NCBI GenBank assembly: GCA_009767595.1
Contig: VSDK01010086.1
Coordinates: 1 to 64,000 of the forward strand
Origin: Symbiodinium kawagutii
Taxonomy: Eukaryota > Sar > Dinophyceae > Suessiales > Symbiodiniaceae
DNA: 64,000 nucleotides
Reading direction: 5' to 3'
The notes beneath the pieces are model-generated. The model worked only from the letters and a program-made list of their open reading frames with translations. It did not search any database and had not been told where the DNA came from. Positions within the stretch are counted from its first letter, which is position 1, and every line of letters starts with the position of its first letter. A program made the translations under genes and the position numbers. This document shows positions 53,719 to 62,526 of this stretch, piece after piece.

Positions 53719-53840
53719 GATCAGTTCGTCAATGTGTGCAAGAAAATCCACACGAAGAAGGAGGCCAAGAAGAGTACCATCGCTGAGGGGTGGTACACAC
53801 GGGAGGAGATGGCCAAGGTGTTGCACTGGAACTCGTTCTT
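53719..53840 (+). CDS. Gene C, exon with GWYTREEM motif
   Basis: ATCCTGAG|GATCAG opens DQFVNVCKKIHTKKEAKKS, then TIAEGWYTREEMAKVLHWN. G-W-Y-T-x-E-E-M-x-x-x-L-x-W regularly follows the PKWLHEMW segment in the family, so the two exons belong together. Confidence 0.7.
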
Positions 53841-54133
53841 TGGCAAAACACATTGCACACATGACATTCAAAAAATATGATACAAGATATGCTGATTAAT
53901 TGTTCAAGGAACTTGTGTACCAATCAACGGCTACCAACCTTTGAGATTTGTCCCCAAGGAAAAGGATCGAGGGAGCAGTGAAGGTATGCCGCGCTGATTC
54001 CAAGCTGATGAGGACTTTCTTTCCTTTGGACAAATCACAGTTTGCAACAACTTAATCATCTTAATTTGAATGTAAGTTGTGACTGAAACCTTTTCTGTGA
54101 TACCCCACCAACCTATTCTGCTGCGATTTCCAG

Positions 54134-54259
54134 GAAAAACCAATATTCAGGTGAAGAAGAGTTTTGCGTGGAAGTGCGGGAGAGCGGGTCTCGAGAGCAA
54201 GAGGAAGTCAAGGAACAGCAACGTGTTTCAACTTCCCAGCTGGGCGAGGACCCTCTTGG
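54134..54259 (+). CDS. Gene C, exon
   Basis: GATTTCCAG|GAAAAA opens NQYSGEEEFCVEVRESGSR, then EQEEVKEQQRVSTSQLGED. A second frame is open, but this one has the acidic charge pattern expected after GWYT exons. Confidence 0.55.
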
Positions 54260-54394
54260 TTGAAGATGCATGCTACAAGAAAGGTTAACATGTTTATGTG
54301 TTTATAGTATATAGTCATACTGCAAGGTCACCAGGTGTTTGACAGTTTTTTACACTAGTCCCATCATTGCTTTGCAAGTGCAACCGCCCAGCTA

Positions 54395-54532
54395 CTTTCA
54401 GGAGGAAGCTGGCGATCTTGAGAACATGATGCCTGAAATGGCTGGGGTGGAGGGTCTCTGTGACAGAATGGATGCCCGTGCCAACCCAGCAGCCCAAACT
54501 GAATCCGATGTCACTTTGCAACAAGTCAATTG
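54395..54532 (+). CDS. Gene C, exon
   Basis: Open stretch YFQEEAGDLENMMPEMAGV, then EGLCDRMDARANPAAQTES and DVTLQQ. Boundaries uncertain. Confidence 0.45.
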
Positions 54533-54593
54533 AAAACATGTTGCTTTAAATAGAAAGCAGGTTTCAAAGATCTCACATGGACTTTCCTTTACA

Positions 54594-54918
54594 ATGGTTA
54601 TTCGTGTTGAGGCTGTTGCTACCAAAGAGGCGTTCCGAAAATTCTGTGATTCGGTCCTCTCCAAGTGTGCGAAGCTACGTGGATTGATGGCTGACCTACG
54701 CAAGCACTACCCTGATGACACCATGGCCCAGAGGCCCCTGAACTACATACTTGAGAATGCCAGTTGTTCCCACATCCCTTTCCCAGCCTTTGCTCGGCAA
54801 TGCTTGCCCATGCCATGCAGGTCTGTGGCTGCCCTTGAACGTGATCTTGAAACCTTGGATGCCGAATACAATCTTCTGAGCGATTGTATGGCACAGGGCG
54901 AGGTCGACAACTTCAATA
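54594..54918 (+). CDS. Gene C, one or two exons
   Basis: VEAVATKEAFRKFCDSVLSK, then AKLRGLMADLRKHYPDDTM is followed, possibly after a short intron ending CATGCAG|GTCTGT, by SVAALERDLETLDAEYNLL and SDCMAQGEVDNFNS. Helical, soluble. Confidence 0.55.
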
Positions 54919-55445
54919 GTGCGTAACTAGCCTACCATTTGGTACTAGCGTTCTCTGCTAAAATCATGGTTGTTACTGATGTCACTTGTGTTGAAAGCTA
55001 TAGTCAAACAAGATCTCTCACTTTTTTCTCGACTTGTTGCAAGAGAAACATATCACAATCACGTCCACAAATTGATGCTTGAGGTGGAAGAGCAAATCCG
55101 AGTCTCTCATGAAAACTGCGACTTTCAAGTTCCGTGGCTTCTCATTCATGCATGATTTTGCCAACACCAACAGCGACACATGATGCACTCACACCCAATG
55201 GCTTTTGAGTTTGTCCAGCTCACCCATACTCAATGGCTAAATTGCGATCCACGATTCACAATGAAGTGAAGAAGATTGCTCAGGTGCACGAAGATTGGTC
55301 AGAATGAAGTGAAGATTCGGAGCTTACCTTAGTTCCACCATGTTCCAACTGATGTGTGCGATGGTTGCTTTTGATTTCTTCCTTTTGACCATTGTCTTGA
55401 ATCGATCAGTTTATACTTCAGATACTTGTCACCTTACCTCTCCAG

Positions 55446-55554
55446 CTCATCTCGGATGTCTCAGGAATGCGAAACGTCATTTCACCAAAAGCGAAGGGCC
55501 ATAGAAACCGAAGTGCCATCGGCCAAGACTGAGCAAGAGGAGCCATCATCGTGA
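55446..55554 (+). CDS. Gene C, last exon
   Basis: CTCTCCAG|CTCATC opens SSRMSQECETSFHQKRRAI, then ETEVPSAKTEQEEPSS and TGA at 55,552-55,554. Confidence 0.5.
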
Positions 55555-56540
55555 TCGTAGATCCGAGATTGGCTATGTAGCCAGCTGTTCTGTTGTGTTT
55601 TTAAACACGACTGATTTCTGGGATTTGTGAAACTTAGCACAAATCAATTCAGTACACTTCCCACTTTGAACATTGTGGGATGGGAAAACTCGGGTGCCAA
55701 AGCCTGAAAGGCTTAAGTGATGGTTTGCCGTGTCTGATGGGTACCATATTTGCTAGTATGCAATTAGTGGCCTTTGAACATTATTTTAAATTTGGTCAAG
55801 GTACGTTTGAATCCAGTTGCTGCTGGGGCTAATCATCAAATGGCTCCTGGCAAAATCATGCTCAGATAGGCTTCGCAAGGCTTGGCAATGGGAACAAAAA
55901 CATGAAACCTAGTTTTCTTGACCTGCAGCCTGCCACCTCGCACATTCAGAAAGGGAAAGGATGATCATCGATGTTCCCCCAACATTCCCCAGCCTCCTCC
56001 CATGACGATATATATATACAATGGGATGATGGTTTGGGATTTCCAATGTAGCTATTTCCACGTGCCAGGTCCCGGTCCAACTGCCCGGCATCTCTCCAGA
56101 AATGTTGGCGAAGGAGTCCGGACCTCAATTTGTTGTGGCTGGGGGTGCCCTTCCTGGTTTGTGGATAGCAGAGCTGATGCGCCATCATATCACCAATCTA
56201 TGTTCTAGCCATTTTGGCCCTATCAAACGTGACAATGAACCACCACAGAAATAAAACACAAGGTTCCTTATCATATTGGCAATTGTCATCAGCGTTGACT
56301 TGCGCTATGGCATTGAAACCTTGCCAAGTTTCTACTAAAGAAAAAGCAATGCCATCAGCAGCAGTGCAGTCGGTCACATCCCCACGCCGTGGAATTGCCA
56401 TGGCCCGTGATGACGATGATTCTGTTACACAAGAACTCATTGAGCTATTGAGCTGCCATCGGCCTGCTTCTTGTCATAGACAATCATTTCATTTGTTCTT
56501 TGTTTATTACTGGTGACTGCTCTTGTTTCAATCATGTAGC
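55555..56540. other. Spacer between genes C and D1
   Basis: No convincing exon. It contains the 13-nt spliced-leader-like match listed separately. Confidence 0.5.
56206..56218 (+). other. Spliced-leader-like 13-mer upstream of gene D1
   Basis: TAGCCATTTTGGC equals positions 5-17 of the dinoflagellate spliced leader but is then followed by CCTATCAAACG instead of the leader end. It is sense to, and about 350 bp upstream of, the first D1 exon. Chance expectation in this window is about 0.002, but the 3' end of the leader does not match, so a relict is possible rather than shown. Confidence 0.35.
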
Positions 56541-56558
56541 TGATCCATTCAATCCTAG

Positions 56559-57000
56559 GCTGCACTTGGTCCATATGCTTGGGAGTCAGCACGCGAGAGA
56601 TCACCGGTGAAAGCACCAGCACGAGCCCTTCCATGCAAGACCTTTGCTCCTACATGGAAAGATGATGAATCTATTTTATGCCTTCCACGAACGAAGGAGG
56701 TATTCATCCAAATTGACCATGATGCTAATCAATCTTACCAGCTTCCTCGTGCCGGTGCAACAGCAGGTCGTGTCTTGCAACATGCCATAGCTGTGTTTGA
56801 AGGGCTCTTGGCCAAACACTATCCAATGTCATTCAAATTTGGTATCACAAATGATCCTCACAAACGGTGGCATTGTCGGCGATATGGCTACAAGCATTCC
56901 AAAGAAGGATACCAACACATGGTTATCATATACGCAGCCAGCAATCCCCACGGGCCAGCCTTTTTGGAAGCGGCCCTTATCAACCGTTATTTGAGCGCTA
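56559..57000 (+). CDS. Gene D1, GIY-YIG-like nuclease domain, exon 1
   Basis: AATCCTAG|GCTGCA opens AALGPYAWESARERSPVKA. FIQIDHDANQSYQLPRAGA, then a helix, precede SFKFGITNDPHKRWHCRRYG. F-K-F-G-I-T corresponds to the second GIY-YIG strand (YxG), and HKRW supplies the catalytic-type arginine. HMVIIYAASNPHGPAFLEAA, then LINRY brings the conserved glutamate (L-E-x-x-L-I). The first GIY-like strand would be EVFIQID, a poor match, so the fold is inferred. GIY-YIG nucleases cut DNA in homing, repair and retroelements; the target here is unknown. The exon end is near 57,000. Confidence 0.65.
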
Positions 57001-57129
57001 CAGCTGCACTAAGATTGGAGTTAGATGTGTTTTTTTTCAATAGCAGAATGTCAACTGTATTTTGTGAACCCTTTGGCATCAAATACCTATACCTTCTTTT
57101 TTATAGTTTTATGTGGTGTGCTTACTAAG

Positions 57130-57266
57130 GTGAACCTGGCTGTCACAACATAAGACTGGGTGGAGACACTATGCAAAATCCAGACCTTTGCGACGGACCA
57201 TTTCTGACATACATTTGCTACAGATCTTTTAAAACACCACCACCTGTCAAACCACTTGTGAAGTGA
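57130..57266 (+). CDS. Gene D1, GIY-YIG-like domain, last exon
   Basis: TTACTAAG|GTGAAC opens GEPGCHNIRLGGDTMQNPD, a signature (P-G-C-x-N-I-x-x-G-G-D-T) that follows the glutamate helix in this dinoflagellate family. The end is FLTYICYRSFKTPPPVKPL and TGA at 57,264-57,266. Confidence 0.65.
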
Positions 57267-57520
57267 CAAGGTGATATGCAACGGTGTTTTCCTTTAATTT
57301 GCACCAAAAGCAAATTCACATATGCAGGCATGATATGACATGCTGGCAAAGGTGGCGGGAGGAAAAGATTTGCTTGCTGGCAGGTATGCAAATAGAACGG
57401 CAAAACAATCAATCATCAAAGTGATTAATATGAAGTATATGCACATCTTAAGTATATCCTACAAGCATGTATGTACTGTGCTGAGTGTGCCATAGGTTTT
57501 CTTAACAACTTTTCTTACAG

Positions 57521-57700
57521 CGGCAGCCGGCTTGCTAAGGCCAGCTGCGCTTCGCAGATTCGAACGGCGCAAGCGGTGAGGGAAGAATTTGGGGAAGCGG
57601 CTGCATCTTCCTCGGGGATTTCCAAATGGGCTGAAATACACTTAGCAAATTCAGAGAGGGATGTTCAAAAAACAATCCGAGATCAAGGGAGCAAACTGAC
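57521..57700 (+). CDS. Gene D2, upstream exon
   Basis: TTTCTTACAG|CGGCAG opens SGSRLAKASCASQIRTAQA, then VREEFGEAAASSSGISKWA and NSERDVQKTIRDQGSKL. This helical segment normally precedes the PW-I-x-P-x-D-W segment of the D2 family. The frame differs from the next ORF, so a short intron or one indel lies near 57,700. Confidence 0.6.
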
Positions 57701-57735
57701 AGTCCCAATTAATTAGCTCAATAGCTTGTGACGGT

Positions 57736-59274
57736 GTGGATGTACCATGGATCAATCCAAAGGATTGGGTCAACCATTTCCTCAGCAAAGGGCTATGGCA
57801 TCGCTTAGCTGGACTGACCTATGAAGAGAAAGAGCTTGCGCCAATGGTCTGGTCAAAGTTTTGGGAAAACTTCAGGGCTTTGAGGCCGCATTTTGGTTTT
57901 TTCCACAACACACCGGGAGAGACCATTGACTATTCCAAGGTTGCTGCCGTTTTCATTCATGGCGACGAGGGCAGAACGTTGAAGAAACAAGGGATCATGA
58001 TTACCACCTGGCAATCAGCTTTGGGGTTTGGCTTCGGTGAGAAGAGGTTGAAACAATCCTTTCCTGAAAACCTGAAGTTGAGAGTAAACTACAGCGGCCA
58101 CACCATGACAACAAGATTTGTTGTGGCGGCGATCCCAAAGACTTGCTATGAGAACAACCCAAACACATTTGATTGTTTCTTGGAAGCTGTTGCGAAAGCT
58201 TTCCGGGAGCTGGCTGACACAGGCGTTGTGGACCCCATCACTGGCAATCGATATAGGCTGGTTGTGATTGGTTGCAAGGGTGATTTGCCTTACTTACAGA
58301 AAGCGGGAAAGCTTGTTCGGGCTTTCAACACTGGTGTGAAGAGGGGCCGGGAAGCAAATCGGCCGAAGGGCACATGTCATTTGTGCCTTGGCGGGACTGA
58401 TGACGCATTCCCAGTTGAAGAGATTCACACCAAGAATCCGAGATGGAAACAAACCGTTGCAGTGCGTTTACCCTGGAACAATACACCTCCCTTGGTCAAG
58501 CACCTTTATGTTGATGATTCTGACCCGGCTTCATTCTACATGACAGATCTTTGGCACAATTTTCACTTGGGCGTGGGAAAGGCCTATGTGTCATCGGTGG
58601 TTCAGCTTTGCCTTGTGCTGGTACCAGCCCCCAACTTGGAGGACAAGTGGACCTGGCTCACTACGAGCTACCGTGCTTTCTGTAAAAACAACAGGTTGCA
58701 GTCCCATGTTACGAAGTTGACAGGGTACCTCTTTTCGTACGGGGACAAGACAGGGGCTGTTGGCACCTGGTCAAAAGGTGCCCTTACCACAAACCTGGTC
58801 AAATGGCTGTCCCATTTGATCAGTACTTTGCCTCAAGATCAAGGTGGGTATCTTGAGAAGTGCAAAAAGGGAGCTGACAACATGAACAAAGTTTTCGGTA
58901 CATTGTATACTTCACCTGCCTTTCTGGATCTCAACGAGGGAAACCTGATTGCCAATTTGGGATGTGAGTTTTTGACCATTTACAGCGAGATGGCCATGGT
59001 TTGCTACAACAACCGCCAACCATTCCTTTTCCCGATGTATCCAAAACTTCATCATTTACATCATACCTTTTTAAAGGTATTGGAAGAAGGTGCTCAAGTT
59101 GGATACAGTCTTAGTCCAATGCTGACAGCATGTCAGCAGGACGAGGACGCAATCGGCAGAACGAGCCGACTAAGCCGAAGAGTAGCGATAAAAACAACGA
59201 TGCAACGAACCATGGAGAGGTACACAGTTCTAGCCCATTCTTGCTGGGTGGACGCAGGGATGTTGAAACGCTAG
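57736..59274 (+). CDS. Gene D2, 512-residue protein with HGDEGRT and DEDAIGR motifs; candidate transposase-like enzyme
   Basis: One long exon in a region where all others are short. Counting from 57,736: VPWINPKDWVNHFLSKGLW near the start; AAVFIHGDEGRTLKKQGIMI with HGDEGRT at 75-81; VVIGCKGDLPYL at 177-187; a CHLC pair at 214-217; YMTDLWHNFHLGVGKAYV around 268-284; FPMYPKLHHLHHTF around 432-445; and LTACQQDEDAIGRTSRLSRR around 463-482. The end is SCWVDAGMLKR. This is one of the largest uncharacterised protein families I know from dinoflagellates. The ordered acidic motifs (D in HGDEGRT, D in DLWHNFH, E/D in DEDAIGR) would suit an RNase-H-like or other metal-dependent nuclease core, but I cannot show the fold. 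The first codon in this frame is GTG and the real start is in an upstream exon. Unbroken for 512 codons, so under selection or very recent. Confidence 0.8.
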   Translation: MDVPWINPKDWVNHFLSKGLWHRLAGLTYEEKELAPMVWSKFWENFRALRPHFGFFHNTPGETIDYSKVAAVFIHGDEGRTLKKQGIMITTWQSALGFGFGEKRLKQSFPENLKLRVNYSGHTMTTRFVVAAIPKTCYENNPNTFDCFLEAVAKAFRELADTGVVDPITGNRYRLVVIGCKGDLPYLQKAGKLVRAFNTGVKRGREANRPKGTCHLCLGGTDDAFPVEEIHTKNPRWKQTVAVRLPWNNTPPLVKHLYVDDSDPASFYMTDLWHNFHLGVGKAYVSSVVQLCLVLVPAPNLEDKWTWLTTSYRAFCKNNRLQSHVTKLTGYLFSYGDKTGAVGTWSKGALTTNLVKWLSHLISTLPQDQGGYLEKCKKGADNMNKVFGTLYTSPAFLDLNEGNLIANLGCEFLTIYSEMAMVCYNNRQPFLFPMYPKLHHLHHTFLKVLEEGAQVGYSLSPMLTACQQDEDAIGRTSRLSRRVAIKTTMQRTMERYTVLAHSCWVDAGMLKR

Positions 59275-59410
59275 GCGGACGACCGAGGTGGCAAGAAAAC
59301 ATCCGCATGGGCGGAAAGGGTCTCAGTGAGGGGTGCGAAGAATTTGTGTGGTTGTGTACACATGTATGATTATCCATGCAGCATGTATTCACACATATGT
59401 TACATCACTT

Positions 59411-59505
59411 AAAAATACCTAAAATACAATACCTGGTATTTTACAAAATACCTGGTAATTTTACCGAATCACAGGTAACACACAAAACGGTAGGTATTTG
59501 ATTGT
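59411..59505. repeat. TACCTGGTATTT cluster, copy 3
   Basis: TACCTGGTATTTT at 59,430 and TACCTGGTAATTTT at 59,449, with ACAGGTAAC and GGTAGGTATTTG next to them. It lies about 135 bp after the D2 stop. Confidence 0.75.
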
Positions 59506-60110
59506 CAAGGTAGTATAGTATTCACAAATGATTCGGCAATTCATGTAGCAATACTCTATGAAATTATTGCGCCATCTCCTCGGTTGGGGCACTGATCGGG
59601 GCACCTGCGCCATCTACTATCATTCCCGCTTGACATCACTCAGAGTTGATGATGCAATTCCTGCATCGTGTCTGAGTGCGGAGTACATATGAAGATGGGC
59701 CACTTAGCCACATAGAGGCACATAAATGTTTTACAGGCGCTGCATCATTAGGCGCACCGCTTTTCGTATGATGAACAGTTCTATGCTTAACCAACCATAT
59801 CTGATCAGGCAAAGCTTCTGGGAAAAAATGCGTCACCCCAGAAAGTGCAATCAAGTCCAAAGCCAGTATGGCTGAACGACTTTTGTGCATTTTGTGTTAC
59901 ATATCAAAGCATTTTTGACCCTAATTTATGGAAAATCAAAGGCTAAATCATGTTGATGGTGTTGCGATAAATACTGTAGGGTAACATGTCCCGGTATATT
60001 TGCAGCTAGGCCATGCTGTTCTTTCCTAGCTCTTGCCCCACATTTCAGTCATTCCAACTGTGTCCCTGGTCCAACCTGCCCGGCCCCGCTTACTTGTCTT
60101 GGGCCAAACA
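59506..60110. other. No gene recognised
   Basis: Short open frames only. Probably a convergent intergenic region if the minus-strand exon at 60.3 kb is real. Confidence 0.5.
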
Positions 60111-60266
60111 TGTTGGAGAGTTTGAGGAAACCCTAGGAACACCCACGCACCCTGAGGTCATAACGATGGAGTTGCTGTGCTGGCGCTTGCATGGCACCGG
60201 TCGCCCTGTGAAGCAGTGCCCTCATCCAACTCGATGCAGCCAAGACGCCATGCTGCAGCAGGGTGT

Positions 60267-60470
60267 TCTGGCCGCCCTTTCCCCCGCACTTCTTCTTTAC
60301 GAAGATGTGCTTGAAGCGAAGCGCGGTTTGGCCCTCCATGATGATGCGGGAGCTCAGCTCCACGTCCTCCCTTGTCCCATGCTCGCCAATGTTTGGCATG
60401 AAAGCGGAGCAGGTGGAGGTGTTGTAGCCGATCAGGGCACCGTACAACAGGCCATGCGTCACACCTCAAG
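60267..60470 (-). CDS. Possible minus-strand exon, unknown protein
   Basis: The minus strand reads THGLLYGALIGYNTSTCSAF, then MPNIGEHGTREDVELSSRII and ALRFKHIFVKKKCGGKG with nearly all codons ending in G or C, the bias of real exons in this window. The first 132 bp are repeated at 62,527-62,658. Family unknown. Confidence 0.45.
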
Positions 60471-61812
60471 TTGTTTGGCAGGTATCGGATCTTGATGTCA
60501 GCTTCGAGAAGGGTTCAGTGTTTCACGGAGGTCGACAAAATAATCCAGTCAACTTCCTCACAACCATCCCTGACTTGCGGACGAAACGGAACTTGCGTGC
60601 CCACCCCCCACCCCTGACTGCCTGTTCCATGGCTTTGAACAGCTGCAGCAACAGCTCTGCGGTAAAAACATGCGACAGACTCATCATGTGAGATCAACTT
60701 TGGCACGATGGGAACAGGCAAAACAAAGAGAAGAGATGAGTCAAAACACGTCAAAAGCTCGGAGCGCAATGGAAACCAATGAGTTGTGAAGAATGCGATG
60801 AAGCAAATCACTAGAAATCACTTGCACAAAGACGGAGGTAGTTCAAGTTCTTCAAGAGGGTGGACTGAAGCTCTGGGCAGCCGAAACGCATCGTCCGTGT
60901 CAAACTCTACGGAGGGGCAGACTTTTCAAGACGTGTTGCACGCGTTGCCGCAGTTTCATGGCACAAGATACTTCCCGAAGTGTCAAACAAGTGTGGTACC
61001 TTTCTGCTGTCAACTTAACTCAAATTGCAAGCAGCTCAACGGAGCTACAAGTATCTTTGCGTGCGCGACTTATCAAAAAGATGCGCCATGTTTCCAAAGA
61101 CGCCGACCAACCTCCGCAAAGAAAAGGCCGGACGAGGGTCATGGTCAACAAGGGTTTGCCGATTGCAACACCAAATCAACAAATTCAGGCGAGGCACTGT
61201 GTTCAAGCACTGTCTCCATGGCAGTACTTCGTAAACCCCGCCCCTCAGATCGCAGAACACCGGGGCTGGGCTTGCTCCAGCCAGCATTCGCGTGGCCGCT
61301 AACTGAGCAGCACACCGCCCTCGCTGAAAGCATCCTCTCAGCCGCCGCACGAAAGAAGTATTGCAGCTGGTTGGAGGTTAGGGGCTCACGGCTGCAGTTC
61401 CCAAAGGCGCCAATGGACTCCCAGTTGTCGTCCGCGATGAAGACGACTGGAACTTTCGCCATTTTGGCCGCCTGCAGCGAGAGGCGAAAGGAGGCTTTTG
61501 AGGTGTCTTGGAAATTCTTTGAGGTCGGGATCCTCTTTGCCCTGCTTCTTTTCCTTTGTCCTTTTGGACCTCTTCATTGCCTTTCACCTCTTCATTGCCT
61601 TTCACCTCTTCATTGCCGTTCTTGCTGCCTTTGTTCAGCTCATTCTTAAGCTAAGCAGAGTTCATATCATAACCCAAGGACAAGTGAGATGAAGTGGGGT
61701 GGATTTTCAAGGACAATGTCAATGAAAGGACCGTGGGTAGGAACAAGAAAAACAACACACTGTCTGCGAACTTGGTACCTAAGAGTACGCCAACTGTGCC
61801 TAAAGGCATGTA
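60339..61812. repeat. Direct duplication, copy 1
   Basis: This segment recurs at 62,527-64,000 with an offset of 2,188 bp. The two read as identical except GTGGA versus GTTTA (Trp/Phe in the plus frame). The copy may extend further, since copy 2 is cut by the window end. Confidence 0.95.
60786..61649 (+). other. 287-codon open frame, coding status unclear
   Basis: The plus frame is long but reads Cys/Ser/Pro-rich without motifs. The overlapping minus strand holds VPVVFIADDNWESIGAFGN, then REPLTSNQLQYFFRAAAER, which looks more protein-like. The end LHCLSPLHCLSPLHC comes from a CTTCATTGCCTTTCACCT repeat at 61,572-61,620. I would not annotate a gene on either strand without transcripts. Confidence 0.3.
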
Positions 61813-61829
61813 AATCCTATACATCACGT

Positions 61830-62520
61830 GTTGGGTACGCGAACTGTGCTGTGCCAGGTTGTGCCTAAATGCAGGTGTTGACATGCTATACACCTAGTAT
61901 AGTAAATATGTCAACACCTGCTATGCCCTATGCTAGTATAAGCCCTTTGCACCTAGGGCTTTACCCCGAAACATTTTACTTGGAACCTTTCCAAGACACT
62001 ACGCAAAAGCTGATCTAAAACCCATGAACTCCCAAGAAACCATTCTGGTACCGTGAGGTCCTCAATTTGCGTAACGGAGTGATCTGTGGGGTAGCTGTGC
62101 CATCTCCAAGTTATGCACATGGATGGAATAATTTTCAGTGGCAACGAGAAAAATCATCAAATATTGCATGATATTCGAAATTCACTGACAGACCACCGTC
62201 GGTTTGTGAAATAGACACGACAGGAGAAGCAAAATAACAGAAATATCTCGCAAATCAATGCCAGTGCGGTAAAGCATGGTCGCATTAGAAACCCTTGGGG
62301 AGGTTCTGTCAATCTTTACGTACCCTCCATGTTAAAGCAAAACCTGACACAGCCCAACCTGTCCAAATCTGGCCTCGGTCAGGAACCTTGAGGCGTTGTG
62401 CGATCCCCGTGGTACCAGAACCACGCGATCAAGGTGCTTTGCAAGGTCGTAGTCTTTGAACTTTGGGTCTTCATCACCTTAGCTGAGGGTCTTAGTGAAT
62501 TTTGGGGCAGGACTTGGCTG
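61830..62520. other. Spacer between the duplicated segments, no gene seen
   Basis: About 700 bp with short open frames only. It is part of the 2,188-bp period of the duplication. Confidence 0.5.
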
Positions 62521-62526
62521 AGTCAC

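Noticed and set aside
54619-54894. 91-codon minus ORF opposite gene C
   Set aside because: The plus frame has the splice sites and helical composition; the minus frame is a shadow.
61459-61469. GCCATTTTGGC, an 11-nt match to the spliced leader
   Set aside because: Short enough to be chance, it overlaps the ATG of a minus-strand frame, and the leader 3' end is absent.
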